A stretch of 38,088 bases of DNA. Source: Cochliopodium minus (taxonomy: Eukaryota > Discosea > Himatismenida > Cochliopodiidae). Positions 1 to 11,266 of the stretch are shown one piece after another (within the stretch, counting starts at the first letter, position 1; the number at the start of each line of letters is the position of its first letter). The position numbers were made by a program, and so were the translations under genes. The notes beneath the pieces were generated by a model. It was not told the DNA's origin and did not search any database. It saw nothing but the letters and a program-made list of their open reading frames with translations. The DNA lies in NCBI GenBank assembly GCA_024220525.1, contig JAMYWO010000343.1, positions 1 to 38,088 on the forward strand. Reading direction: 5' to 3'.

Positions 1-110
1 TTTTTTATTTTTTATTTTATTTTTATTTTTATTTTTATTTTTATTTTTATTTTTATTTTTATTTTTATTTTTATTTTTTATTTCTTATTTTTTATTTTTT
101 ATTTTTTTTT
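1..110. repeat. (ATTTTT)n microsatellite in MFS intron
   Basis: Tandem A+T5/T6 units, two of period 7 followed by many of period 6, lie just upstream of the acceptor at 168-169. It matches the microsatellite at the other end of the window (38010-38088). Confidence 0.9.
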
Positions 111-603
111 CAACTGTTTTGTTTATTTATCAAATTTCCATCCAAATTAATAATTTTTTTTTACTCCAGGAATTATTGCAGCAAGTTTTATTTTCAGCCC
201 AATAATAGGGATATTGACGGAGAAAAAGGGATTTGTTTTCACATTTGTGTTCATCCAGATTCTTTCACTCTTTTATCACATTTTGCTTTTTTTCAAGGTT
301 GCCCGCCTACAAATTCTCACCTATTGCATCTACAGTGTTTATAGAGGATTTTTTTACAGTACAGTGATGAATTGGTTGCTGAGTTCTTTTGGTTTCCGTA
401 ATTTTGGAAAACTGTGGGGGGTTACTTTGGTCTTTTCTGGTTTGTTTTGCACCATTCAATATTTAATTTTGTTCTTAAATCTTAACTATTTCGATTCTTT
501 TTTGCTAATTGACATCATCCAGACTTCTTCCTGTGTTCTTTTGTTCTTTTTTCCCATTTATATCCATTTTTCGAAAAACAAAAGATTTGAAAAAAATTTT
601 TGA
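1..603 (+). CDS. MFS transporter (SLC43/FMP42-like), 3'-terminal exon only
   Basis: The coding exon runs from 170 (after the acceptor ctccag) to the stop at 601-603; bases 1-169 are the end of an intron. The exon encodes about 144 aa with roughly five hydrophobic segments, starting IIAASFIFSPIIGIL. This looks like TM8-TM12 of a 12-TM major facilitator, including the short charged loop TEKKG that MFS proteins carry between helices 8 and 9. The exon needs one base from the previous exon (phase 1). The truncated gene at 36198-38088 ends in exactly that phase after TM7, and its last intron starts with the same T-rich microsatellite, so the two pieces read as one gene (see findings). Substrate is unknown; SLC43 relatives move neutral amino acids. 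The family call is firmer from the other half. Confidence 0.75.
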
Positions 604-706
604 TGTATAAATATTTAAAAAACCTTATTCCTTGATTACTTTCAATCTTTGAATATATTTTTTTCAAATTTTTTTAAATTATTCAAAAAAAAAAAAAAAA
701 AAAAAA

Positions 707-2364
707 ATGCAAAAAATAATTCCTTATCTTTGTTTCTTTTTTTTATTTTTCACTCTCTGCTTTTCTTGGGGTCACCTTGGTCATTCAGCAATTGCTGAAG
801 TAGCATATTCCTTGCTTAATGAAGATGCAAAGCTTGTAAAATTAATCTAATTAAATAAAATATTCTTTGAATAATCTAAATATACCATCTGATCATAAAT
901 TATAATGCTTTACTTTGATCAACATTATAATTATATTTTTTTGAAATTTTTCTTTTGAATATTCTTTTTTGACTCCGAGTTTTTGAAATAATATCAAAAT
1001 ATTTTCTTTAAAATTCATTTCTTACAGGCTGTACAAAACTACATCAGGTAAAAAAAAAAAAAAACTACAACTAATAATTTTAAATGCGTGAAAGTCCATT
1101 TTCTCTGGCTGGTGTTGCACCCCAAGTAATCCTTTTAATTTAATTTTAATTTTTGATATAAATTTAATTTAATAAATTAATAATAATCAAAATAATTTTT
1201 TCAAAATTTTTTTCTTGAAAAAAGCCAGATGAATATGCATTCACAACAAAGGGAGGATGGAGTGAACCATTACACTTTTTAAATTTGGCAAGAAACGCAA
1301 CAGGCTACACCAATGCTTCTTGTCCTGATCCTCCTTCTTGTGTTGTCAGAGCCATTCTCAACTACACCAATATTTTGATAAAGTAAGTTAAGTACTTTTA
1401 AATATTTTTACTTTTTTATTATTTTTTATAATTATTTTTATTTTTTAAATTATTTTTATATTTTAAATTATTATTTTTATTTTTATTATTAATTCACTAT
1501 TTCTAAAAAGGGAGGGAAGAAATGGGCCATTTTGCATTTCAGAGTACTCACCATACGTTTATGAGCCTTGTTCTCTCATTTTTCTCACTCACTTTGTCGG
1601 AGATATCCATCAACCTCTCCAGTAACTTTTTAAAAAATTAATATTTAAATTAATATTTAAATTAATATTTAAATTAATATTTAAATTAATATTTAAATTA
1701 ATATTTAAATTAATATTTAAATAAAATTAAAAGCTGTGGATATGGAGATGATGAAGGAGGAAACCTCGTCCCAATATACTATTACTCTCTCAAAACTGGT
1801 TTTTATTTCATTTTTTATTTTATTTATTTTAAATTTTCGTTTTTATATTTTTTTCTTGTAAAAAGAATTACATCAAATATGGGATACAAACATGATTGAA
1901 AATTACACAATGAGTAATTTGGACATCAACAAATTGGCAGAGGGAATAAAAAGAACAATGCTTCTTTTCCCAGACATGGTACATTACTACTACAACAACA
2001 TGAATGTTATTTCATGGGCAAATGAATCCTTTGATTATGTGAGAAACACTTGTTATGTTTTCACTCCCAATGATGCTGAAATGAAGAAAAACTCTTTCAA
2101 CTCTTCTCCTTTCAAAAATAGCTTTCAAATTAATCCTCTTTCTGGTAAAGATAAAAATGTTATTCCTCAACTTGGTATTCTTCTCCTTTTTTTTTCTTTT
2201 TTTTCTTTTTAATCTTGGAATTAAAAGGAACCTGGTATCTTGAAAAGAATCTCCCTATCATTTTTCAAAGACTCACTGCTGCTTCAATCAGACTTGCTCA
2301 TCTTTTGAATGATGTTTTTGGTACAAATCCTGTTTCAGTTTTATCAAAATTGGATCCAAAATAA
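707..2364 (+). CDS. Secreted S1/P1-type zinc nuclease
   Basis: Eight exons join in frame: 707-835, 1028-1047, 1095-1125, 1225-1382, 1511-1621, 1734-1798, 1866-2174 and 2228-2364, giving 319 aa, normal for the family. A hydrophobic signal peptide (residues 1-20) is followed by SWGHLGH; in S1/P1 nucleases the mature N-terminal Trp and the nearby His are zinc ligands. Further zinc-site motifs are EPLHFLN, HFVGDIHQPLH (spliced across 1621/1734, which creates the last His) and LHQIWD, then the C-terminal RLAHLLN helix. All three zinc sites look filled, so an active single-strand DNA/RNA 3'-nucleotidase-type enzyme is expected, acting outside the cell or in a lysosome/food vacuole. An A-run of about 23 bases precedes the ATG. 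The gene converges on the RNA-ligase gene, with only 53 bp between stops. Confidence 0.9.
1638..1721. repeat. 12-bp minisatellite, 7 copies
   Basis: The unit TTAATATTTAAA is repeated seven times without error. It fills the intron between exons 5 and 6 of the nuclease gene. The unit is partly palindromic. Confidence 0.9.
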
Positions 2365-2417
2365 ATATTTAAAATTTGGAAATAATATAAATTATTTAAT
2401 TAATTTTTTGATCGATT

Positions 2418-4516
2418 TTATTTGTTGATAAGTTCCAAAAATAATTTTTTGGCACTTTCCTTCAAGATTGGTTCTATTTCAGAAAATTCAAGTTCATTTT
2501 TTTTAATCTCTAAGGAAGTTTCTCTTTTGATATCTTCACATATCCACTGCAAAAATGGCTGAATCTTTTCAATAGTAATTTTACCATTACAAACCTCTTC
2601 TATTGCTTGTTCTATTCTGGATGGTGTTAATGTTAATTCTACAAATTGTTCCGCACTTTCTATTTTTTGGGGAGAAAGCTGCATCATATCTTGATTTATT
2701 ATTTTATGGGTTGGTCCCTTAACCTTGAAAACCCTTTTTTTATTTATTAAAATTAGTATTTCTTTTAAAAAAAAAGAAAAGTACATTTCACTAAAATCTG
2801 AAACATTAATCAAACTTTCCTTGAAAACAGGATAAAAAACTAATAAAAAATTATTAATTTTATTCAACAATAAAAAAAAAAATACCTAATCCTTCTCCAA
2901 CTCCTTTAACCCCAAATTCTTTTTCTACCCAAGGATCTAAAATTAAAAAGATATTTAATGTGGAAAAAAAAACAGAATATAATAAATATAAAAAAAGAAA
3001 TATTATAATAATCAAATAATAATCAAATAATAATCAATTAGAATGATAATTATTTAATTTATAGTAATAAAATTGGGTTGTGTACCATTTTGGTCAATTT
3101 GTAAAACGAGTTGATTGACAGAGAGAGCGAGGGGAGAAAGAGAAGAAGGATCATGAAAGGGGAAAAGAAAAGAAGGGGATTGCCAGGGGAGGAGATGGAG
3201 ATTGGAGGGGAGGGGGAGAGGGAAAAAAGAGGAGAGAAGGAGAGGATCAACGACCATTTTATCATCAATTTGTAAAGCAAAAACAGCAAAAATATTTTTG
3301 TTTATTTCACTTATTGCCGCTCTTTTCATTATTCCCTTCCCGCAAAATTCTCCAAACACTGTCACACTTTCTTTTGCTTTCGCTATTCCCCATATCCCCT
3401 TAAAGTACTCTTCGTTTTCTTTCACAAATTTCCCATAAAACCCTTTTTTAAAAAAAATTTGTTCACAAAAATCAAAAAATTAATTAAAATATTCAATAAT
3501 AGTATAAAAAAATATTAAAAAAAAAAAAATATTAAATAATAAATCATAAATAAATCATAAATAAATAATAAAATAATTAATATTAAGGAGAATAAAAGAA
3601 GAAGAGGAGGTGAAGAACCATAGTTAGATTTTTTATCAGTAAGAAATTTGTTTCTGGATTGTGCATATACTTCTTTTCCTCCTTTTTGAATAGTTATCCC
3701 TGCGTTTGTTCCATGTAACTTTATCTTCCCTCTTTTTATTTAATAAAAATATTACTATCTATTTCTTATAAAACTAATTTTTTTTTGAACATTGTCCAAT
3801 TTATTCTAATATTTTTATAAAAATTATTTCTTTTTTCTTTATAACAATTTATTTCCCATTGAATTTTTAAATTAATAATAAAATTAATAATAATAATATT
3901 TTTTATTAATAATAAAATAAAATTAATTTTTTTTACCTATATTCGATTGGCTCTTTTAATTCTCTTTTGAGAATGGATTCTCTCACATGATAAAACATGT
4001 AAATTTTAGGGAAGGGAATGAATTTTCCAATTGGTTTTTTTGTTTTTTTCTTTACTTCAACTTTTTTTGAAAAAATAACATCAAATAACATCAAATAACA
4101 TCAAATAACATTAAATAACATCAAATAACATCCAATAACATCAAATAACATCCAATAACATCCAATAAGAATTAATTTATATTGATATTAAAGAACCATC
4201 TCAAAATAATTTTGATTAAATAAATTTACCCTTAAGATCAGGATATAAATCTTTGCAATTCTCAACCAACCATGGAATGCATTTTCTGAATGTTTTTTTA
4301 TTTTCGATACAAAATTCAGCTGGAAATTTGCATACTTTGTTATAAAATGAAATAGGTTATATTTAATTAAATACGTTAATATTTTGTAAATTATTTTCTT
4401 TTACCTTGACAATAAATCACTTTGATTGGTTCAATTTTGATTTTGTTATCATTAATTTCAATCCCTTCAACATCCTCATCCTCTTCTTCGATTTCCTTAA
4501 CAAAATCTTTTTCCAT
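2418..4516 (-). CDS. DENR-type zinc domain fused to an RNA ligase
   Basis: Seven exons join in phase: 4516-4405, 4334-4230, 4060-3937, 3731-3619, 3442-3086, 2936-2886 and 2761-2418 (401 aa). Residues about 28-72 match the N-terminal zinc domain of DENR/TMA22: YCQVC, FPAEFC, then a Cys before IPWLVEN, with Cys 36, 39, 46 and 56. From about residue 85 it is a nucleotidyltransferase RNA ligase. Motif I is KLHGTNAG (predicted AMP-accepting Lys118). It is followed by FGEFCGKG, a DPWVEK segment, GVGEGL (motif IV) and FKVKG (motif V), then a helical C-terminus. The layout resembles the Deinococcus DRB0094-like ligase family, which seals RNA breaks. The SUI1 domain of true DENR is absent. The domains are clear; the fusion rests on the phase-1 join 4230/4060 across a 169-nt intron and could be two genes. 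In the ligase part there is no convincing separate start before Met in FPKIYM. Confidence 0.8.
3121..3246 (+). other. Purine-rich, G-run tract inside the ligase exon
   Basis: About 126 bases are almost all G and A on the + strand, with several GGGG runs, in otherwise AT-rich DNA. On the coding (-) strand it encodes a Pro/Leu/Ser-rich segment. Near-copies of CCATTTT..TCAATTTGTAAA lie on both sides (about 3085-3108 and 3254-3275). Confidence 0.7.
4075..4170. repeat. 10-bp minisatellite (TCAAATAACA), about 9 copies
   Basis: Tandem TCAAATAACA units with a few C/T and A/C changes fill the intron between the DENR-like and ligase parts of the fused gene. Confidence 0.9.
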
Positions 4517-4698
4517 TTTTTTTTTTTTTCGAAAAAAGAGAAAAATTTGGGTAAATAAAAAAAACAAAAAGTTTGGAATGAAAATGTTTGAAACAAATAG
4601 CTCTTAATGAATTACAAGAAAATTATGAGAAAATACCAGATAAGAAGTTTTTAAAATAAACAAAATTTTTAATATTTTTAATTAAATTAAAGAAATTA

Positions 4699-7170
4699 TC
4701 AATTATCATCATCCAATTGAATATCATCTAATTTATTTTCTTGTAAAAAGATTATTTCATTGTTTTCCAAAGATTTTAGTGAATTCTTTTCTGTATTATT
4801 AGAACTATTTTTTAAATCTTCTCCATTACTGCTACCTTTAAGATCTTTACCATTATTATTATTACTAGCTTTAGTATTATTACTATTACTGCTACCTTTA
4901 AGATCTTTAGTATTATTATTATGATTACTAGCTTTAAGATCTTTAGTATTGTTACTTTGACTTTTACCATTACTGTCATCTTTTGAAGTGATACAACTAT
5001 AATTCGTGTTTGTGTTGTTATTAGATTCTATAATCGTGTCAGTTTTATTATTATCGCTAATTGTAGTTGTATTATTGTTATTATCATTATTATTATTTGT
5101 ATTATTATTATTATTATTATCATTATTATTATTTGTATTATTATTATTATTATTATCATTATTATTATTTGTATTAGTATTATTATTGTTATCACTTCTA
5201 TTATTATTATCATTATTTGTAGTTCCATTATTATTATTATTATTATTTGTATTTGTAGTAATATTATTATGATGAGAAGAAGTGAGGGGGAGGAAAGGGA
5301 GGAGGGGATCCCAGGGAGGATGAGTACCAGTAAAACCACGATAAAGAGGAACATTGAGAAGAAGAAAGGGATGAGAAAGAAGCTGAAGAGCAGAAGAACG
5401 GTGTTTGGGATCCATTTTAACACAATTTTCAAAGAAATCTTTAATTTCTTCACTGCATTTCGTACTTTTTTCCAAGTAAATTCCCTCTGTTTTAATTTTC
5501 TCCATAATTTCTTGTTTTTGTAAACCCCAGTACGGTGGATCTTTTTGTAACATTTCCAATGTCACTACTCCTATTGCCCATATGTCCACTCCTTCCCCGT
5601 ATCCCTCTTTTCTAATACTTTCTGGTGCCAACCAATTGTATGTCCTTTTTTTAAATAAATAAAGTTAAAAATTAAAATAATAATAATTAAAATAATAAAA
5701 ATTAAAAAAATAAAAATAAAAATAATAATAATTAAAATAATAATTAAAATAATAAAAATTAAAATAATAAAAAAAAGATTTTGAATAAAAAGAAGTACCC
5801 CACAACTTGACTTTGATAATGAACATCTCTAATGGAAGTAGCAAAACCAAAATCTGCCAATTTAATTGAACCATCCGCCCCATACAAAATATTGTCACTC
5901 TTTATATCCCTTTTTTTTTTTCGAAATAAATCAAAATTAAAATAATTTAAATATTAAAAATAAAGAGAAATAAATAATAAAATAAAAAGAAATAAATATT
6001 AAAATAAAGAGAAATAAATATTAAAATAAATAATAAAATAAATATTAAAATAAATAATAAAATAAATATTAAAATAAATAATAAAATAAATATTAAAATA
6101 AATATTAAAATAAATAATAAAATAAATAATAAAATAAATAATAAAATAAATATTAAAATAAATATTAAAATAAATAATAAAATAAATATTAAAATAAAGA
6201 GAAATAAATATAGAAATTAAAAATAAAGAGAAATAAATATTAAAAACATATAAAAGGAAATAACCTATGAATTTTTCCGAAATGATGCAAATAAGCAATG
6301 GCACGGAGAGTTTCTTGGAGTACAAAAGCCATTTCAGGTTCAGGTATTCTATCTTCTTTCAATATTCTTTGAAATAAGTTTCCTCCTGGCAAATACTCCA
6401 ATATCATCTTTTTTATCGTTAAAGGAATAACATTTAAAATAAAAAATAAATTAATAATAAATTTAAAATAGAGAAATAAAGGAATAACATTTAAAATAAA
6501 AAAATAAATTAATAATAAATTTAAAATAGAGAAATAAAGAAATAATATTTAAAATAAAAAAATAAATTAATAATAGATTTAAAATAGAGAAATAAAGAAA
6601 CAATATTTAAAATAAAAATCTAAACATATCAGTATCAATTTAAAAAAAATGTTAAAAAAAATTGTTTTAAAAATTATTAATTTAAAAAAAAAGAAAAAAC
6701 CCAAAGTTGCTGTTTTTGAATGACCCAAAAAGCTTCATAAAAGGAAACAATGTTGGGATGTTTGATAGTTTTATGATTGACAATTTCATCAACAACATAT
6801 GAAAAATTTAAATTTGTTATAAACACTATTTTCACTGCTACTCTTTCTTTTGTTTTTTTGTTCATTGCTGTGTATATTGTCGAGAACCCCCTTTAAATTA
6901 AGTAACAAAATTGAAAATTCATCTTTGATATCTTTAATATCTTTAATATTTGAATATATTATCTTTTATTATCTTTAATTTTTAATATCTTCAATATCTT
7001 TATTATCTTGAATATATTATCTTTTATTATCTTTAATTATCTTTAATTTTTAATATATCTTTTATTATGGTTATTATCTTATTATTCGATTTGGTTTGGT
7101 TCAAAAAAAATTACCCCTTATCAATTTCCATTTTGTTTATGAATATTTCTTCCGGATCACCTGTTGACAT
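4699..7170 (-). CDS. STE20/PAK-like Ser/Thr protein kinase with Asn-rich tail
   Basis: Five exons: 7170-7115, 6890-6701, 6407-6265, 5909-5799 and 5644-4699, all phases consistent (481 aa). The kinase domain begins almost at the N-terminus: glycine loop [14 protein letters not shown] (Lys39), alpha-C Glu about 54, [29 protein letters not shown] (Asp131), ADFGFA (Asp149), [15 protein letters not shown] and [23 protein letters not shown] and the PGGNL hinge are typical of the PAK/STE20 group. All catalytic residues are present, so it should be active. The tail (about residues 270-481) is a long N/T tract followed by four near-repeats of KDLKxSSN. There is no visible CRIB or PH domain, so its activator is unknown. 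Introns are packed with A/T repeats; one donor is GTTTTT. It lies 80 bp downstream of the C2 gene. Confidence 0.9.
5940..6235. repeat. AAATAATA/AAATATTA repeat array
   Basis: A dense array of AAATAATAAAAT and AAATATTAAAAT units fills the intron at 6264-5910 of the kinase gene. On the transcribed sense strand it is T-rich. Confidence 0.85.
6421..6620. repeat. 57-58 bp tandem repeat, about 3.4 copies
   Basis: Units start at about 6421, 6478, 6536 and 6594 with AAAG(G/A)AATAA and end with TTTAAAATAGAGAAAT. They lie in the kinase intron 6700-6408, and the last copy is partial. Confidence 0.85.
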
Positions 7171-7250
7171 TATGTTTGCATACTATGTAATAAAATTGTA
7201 ATTAAATTTAAAAATCAAAAATGGATAAAATATTTATTTTTATAAAGTCT

Positions 7251-8303
7251 TCAAAAGATTTTTTTTTCTCTTACATCAATATCTTTATGCTCTTCTATGA
7301 CAAACTTTCTTTTGACATTATTCTTTGATCTATTAAAAAAACAGACTTTGACAAGAAGTTGGCCGGTGATATAATCGTCTATTTCATTTTCTTTGGGTGA
7401 TAATTTAAACCATTTGTTTATTTCCTCCTCCCCCATTATCTCCAAAAACACTTGTCCATGAAATTGTCCTTTTGATGACCAAACCTCTATCAATAATTTT
7501 GTTGGTAATTCTGTTGTCCTACAAAAAGCAATAAATTAGAATGTTTGATTATCTTAAATTATCAGGCAAACAATATAAAGATATTTAAAAGAGATAATTA
7601 ATTTTGACAAATAATAATAATAATTAATAAAAGAGAGCATTTTTAGGTTGTAATCTCATAAAAATAATTTCAATTCTTACAATAACCAATGAGATTTGAA
7701 TTGAGGACTAAAACTAGAATCTGATTTTTCTGATTTTGCTTCCAATTTATTTTTTTTGGAATTTATATTGGATGGATTCAAGAATATTTTGACATATGAT
7801 GGATTGCTATTACCTAAAACAAAAAATGTTTTGAAAAATATGAAAAATATTTTTTTTTAAGTGATATATTCGCCTTTGATATTAATTTTGTGAAATACAA
7901 TTAAAAGTTTTAGAACCAAATGGATTGAATATCAATTGAAAGGAAAATTAAATATAAATTTTCATTTACCAGTGGGTGTTGATAATTTCCTTGCGGAAAC
8001 AATTTCAAGAAGCCAAGTTTCTTCATGTTTAAAGATGAAGTTTCTTGGCGTCTTTCCTGTTTTTTCTACCATTCCCCAATCGCTAACAGTCCTTGGTGTT
8101 ATACCAGGGAAACCATTGGTATTTGTTTTATTCTTTGTTGGTTTTTGTTGATTATTGTTATTATTATTGGCTTTTTCATTTTCATGAGATGAATCAATAT
8201 CTGAATTACTTTTGTCAGAATTTGTAGATTTATGGATGATGGGTAATGAATTCCTATAATCATCCTTTTTAGATTTTGGCTTATTTATATTATATTGGCT
8301 CAT
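7251..8303 (-). CDS. C2-domain protein, Asn-rich N-terminus
   Basis: Three exons: 8303-7970, 7813-7681 and 7518-7251 (244 aa). Residues 1-90 are polar and N-rich. The rest reads as a C2 beta-sandwich: WLLEIVSARKLSTPTG, NPSYVKIFLN, SPQFKSHWLL, LLIEVWSSKGQFHGQVFLEI and GQLLVKVCFF. C2 domains bind membranes or partners, often with Ca2+; here the acidic Ca2+-binding loops look poor, so Ca2+-independent binding is more likely (inference). A good donor-like GTAAGA sits just before the stop at 7251, so a further exon cannot be excluded, but only 80 bp remain before the kinase start. The exact family is unknown. Confidence 0.75.
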
Positions 8304-8387
8304 GGAGAAATATATCTAAGTATCAAAGACAATATTTTTTTTTTTTATAATTCTTTTAATTTTATAAAAAGGTTTGTTGGATTGATC

Positions 8388-8960
8388 TCATTTTGCATAC
8401 AATTTGGTCCATTCTGTTGCTGTTTTTTTTGCTTGAACAAGATTCTTTTTCCATTGTTCAGCAACATCATTTGCAAGAGGATCATCAGGATTTGGTTCTG
8501 AAAGTAAGGATTGAATGGATAATAAAACTTTTTCGACTTGTAATGCTGCAGACCAATTTTCTGGTTTTAAAATACTCAAACAAATTCTTCCCAATTTATC
8601 TAAAATTATTTATAAATATATATTATGAGTTTAAAATTAAAAGATACTTACCAATATTTGGATGGTAAATTTTGGTCAAAAAGCGAACTTTTGGAGCTTC
8701 CATTGGATAGTTTTCAGATAAAAAAAGTTCCAATTTGAAAATTCCCAATTCATATGGAGAATCTTTTGGTCCTTTCATTGTGATATCAAAATATCTCATA
8801 TTTTCTTCTTTTGGGATTGCTGTTATTCCCTCAGCTTGAATAATTAAGAGTAATGAAATTAATATATATTTGTTAATATTAATTTTGGTAATATTAATTA
8901 TATACGTGGATTTTTTTGAAGTTTTGAAGTTTCTCTTAATATTCTAGTTTTATAATCCAT
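8388..8960 (-). CDS. Ubiquitin-conjugating enzyme E2, Ubc13/UBE2N-like
   Basis: Three exons: 8960-8906, 8834-8652 and 8599-8388 (149 aa, against about 152 for Ubc13). The E2 fold is complete: [35 protein letters not shown], the active-site stretch GRICLSILK with Cys86, then [20 protein letters not shown], diagnostic of Ubc13/UBE2N. Ubc13 pairs with a Uev protein to build K63-linked ubiquitin chains for DNA-damage tolerance and signalling. Compared with the usual ILKDKW, it reads ILKPENW, one residue longer beside the active site. A RING/TRAF-type protein at 19400 is a plausible but untested partner. It lies 84 bp upstream of the C2 gene on the same strand. Confidence 0.95.
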
Positions 8961-9074
8961 TGAATCAGACCAATTTTTTTTTTTTTTATTTTTGAATATC
9001 AATATCACAAATTCGATTGTAAATAAATTTTAATTCTCATTTAATCAGAGAAAGAAGATATCTCTCTTCTTTGT

Positions 9075-11025
9075 TTAATTTTGTTGTTTTTGTTGATTTT
9101 CGTAATCGGTTTGAAGTTGACCCCATTTGATTCTGTTATTGGAGAGAATTTCAACAATTTCACTGGTGGAAGGGAGAGAGTTGGAGACATTCTTGAAAAA
9201 AGGGCTTGCAACAAAATCAATAAAGTTACAAGTATTTTTAAACATGGAGCTCTTCTCTCTATCCATGAAAGGAGCAACATCAATATTTTTGGATTTTTCT
9301 AAATCACCTTGATTAAAAAACTCTTTGGTGAGATATTCGGTCCATTTGTAGGAACAATTCCAAATTTTGGCAACATTGGAAATATCAGAGACTTTCATGA
9401 TCAATTGACACAAAAGAATTCTATCATCCTTATCTTCTCTGTTCCATTGTTTTCCACTTTGAGTTCTTGATTCAATTTTAGAAACAAATTCAAAATGAGC
9501 GGCCATATCGGTAGCCAAAATGCAAGCAATAATAATTTTTCTTAATTCTAAGAATTCTGTTTTGGGAGTTTTTCCAAGGATAGAGTTATCAAGCAATAAT
9601 TTGAAAGTGATGTAGCAATGATGATTCTCCAAAACAGATTTATCGTTGTATTTGATAGCAAGCTCACTGTGGGTGGCGACTTGATGGGGATTGTTCAAAC
9701 CAGGATGTTGTAAATCATGGCAAAGGCCAGAAATGAGGAGTCCAAAGATATCTAAGTGTGTCAAATACTGGCCAAGATTCATCGAAATTAACATCGAAAA
9801 GATGGTTTGGGTGACATCAAAAGCATGAACAAAATTATGGTAGGGATTATCGAAATAATTTTTTTTGACCAAAAGGAGGAATTTTTCGAAATTTTTTTCG
9901 TCGATTTGAAAGCGATTGAGGAGATCAAAGTGTACAAAAAATTGTTTTAATTGTACGAGCATCTCTTGTTCAGAAAGTTCAAAAAGATCAAATGTCCACT
10001 TTTCCACTTTTGGATTGGTGATAGATTGATTGGGAAGAAGAGGAAAGGTGAGGTTAATGTTCAAATCTTCTTTCAAATTTAAATTTTTTCCACTAATTTC
10101 TGAAACAATGTAAGATTTGGTAACTGAGTCTAATTTATCGTTTGATATAATGTTTTCAAAGGTTGGTTTGTACAGATTTTGATTGCTCACAAACATTAAG
10201 AGTTGTTTCAATTTGGATTGAACATTTGGCATTGTTTTGCAGCTTTCTTCTTCCATCAATGAAGAGATCATCTTTGTTAATTCTTGTATTGGTGTTTTTA
10301 ATTCTTCCAATGCACTGCTTGATAGATTCTTCACTTCAATCAAATGTTTTTTAAGATTCCCTATTTCTTCTTCTTTCTCTTCCAGTTCTTTGGTTTTTAA
10401 TATTATATTCTTGTTTTGTTTTTCCATCAATTCTTTTCTATATTTTCATGAGAGAATTGGATTTTATGTTTATTATTGAATATGAAAAAATTTTATAAAA
10501 TTTAATATTTTTAAAAAGAGGGTATTAAAATTTGAATCAAAATTGAGGTATATTTAGTTTTGGAAATTAATTTACGCTTGATAATTTTCTATAATTGTCT
10601 GCACTTTTTTTAAAAGAACGGATCTGATGAGAGGTTTGAAAAGATAGTCATGGCTTCCTTTTTCAATAGCTTGTTTGGCTGAATTTTTATTGGTTTCTTC
10701 AGCAGTCATAAAGATCACTGGCAAATTTTTTGTTCTTTTGTCATTAATCATTTTTTCAACCAATGCAAATCCTCCCATTTTAGGCATATGAACATCACTT
10801 ATCATAAGGCTTATTTCTTCGCATCTTGAGTTTAAAATTTCCCATGCCTTTTCACCATTTTCAGCAGTAATTACTAAAATATTCGATATTTTATTATTAT
10901 TTTTTTTGTACTTCATTTAAATTTAATTTACCTTCGTAATTTGATTTCATCAACCATTTTGTCAATGATTGTCTCAATAATGGTTCATCATCAACCACAA
11001 GAATCAAACTTTTTTTATTCTCCAT
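9075..11025 (-). CDS. regA: RegA-type response regulator - cyclic nucleotide phosphodiesterase
   Basis: Three exons: 11025-10932, 10873-10576 and 10437-9075; both junctions keep frame (584 aa). The N-terminal receiver domain has VVDDEP (Asp12/13), phospho-acceptor Asp58 in SDVHMPKMGG, Thr in FMTAEE and Lys in YLFKPL, all intact. A short coiled coil (KELEEKEEEIGNLKKHL) links it to a class I HD-type phosphodiesterase: YHNFVHAFDVTQ, GLCHDLQHPGLNN, ILATDMAAHFEFV and CQLIMKVSDISNVAK, so the metal-binding His/Asp set is complete. Dictyostelium RegA has this architecture; phosphorelay through RdeA to the receiver controls cAMP breakdown and thereby PKA and encystation/sporulation. The same role is inferred here. 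The introns matter: read without splicing, the receiver and the enzyme look like two separate genes. Confidence 0.93.
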
Positions 11026-11266
11026 TTTTTTATTTAATTATTTTTTTATTTGGTATTTATTGATTAATATTCCTATTTTGAACTTGATCAATCTAAAAAA
11101 AAATGGATTTAATACTGAATAATATTCTGTTTGGGAATGGTTGTGACGAAATCAAGATGGAAAACTAGTCTATAAACTCTTCTCAAAAATTTCAAGAAAT
11201 ATCAAAATGTTGAATAACAAAATTATAAATTCTTGAAATTAAAACAATTCACAATATTATAAATAT
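11026..11266. other. Intergenic upstream of regA-like gene
   Basis: 241 bp of AT-rich DNA between the RegA-like start codon and the LINE remnant. I see no gene or clear promoter motif. Confidence 0.5.

Noticed and set aside
3202-3438. A + strand frame over the purine-rich tract
   Set aside because: It is antisense to the well-supported ligase exon, with no start context or splice signals.
5999-6325. Long hydrophobic Ile/Tyr/Phe frame on the - strand (similar ones at 11878-12099, 12882-13094, 14249-14569, 15677-15898)
   Set aside because: These are translations of T-rich repeat introns or intergenic DNA; they start or end inside confirmed introns and are not membrane proteins.
10572-10916. 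A stand-alone response regulator gene
   Set aside because: Its apparent start lies in an intron and its stop overlaps a GT donor; splicing extends it on both sides into the RegA-like gene with perfect domain continuity.
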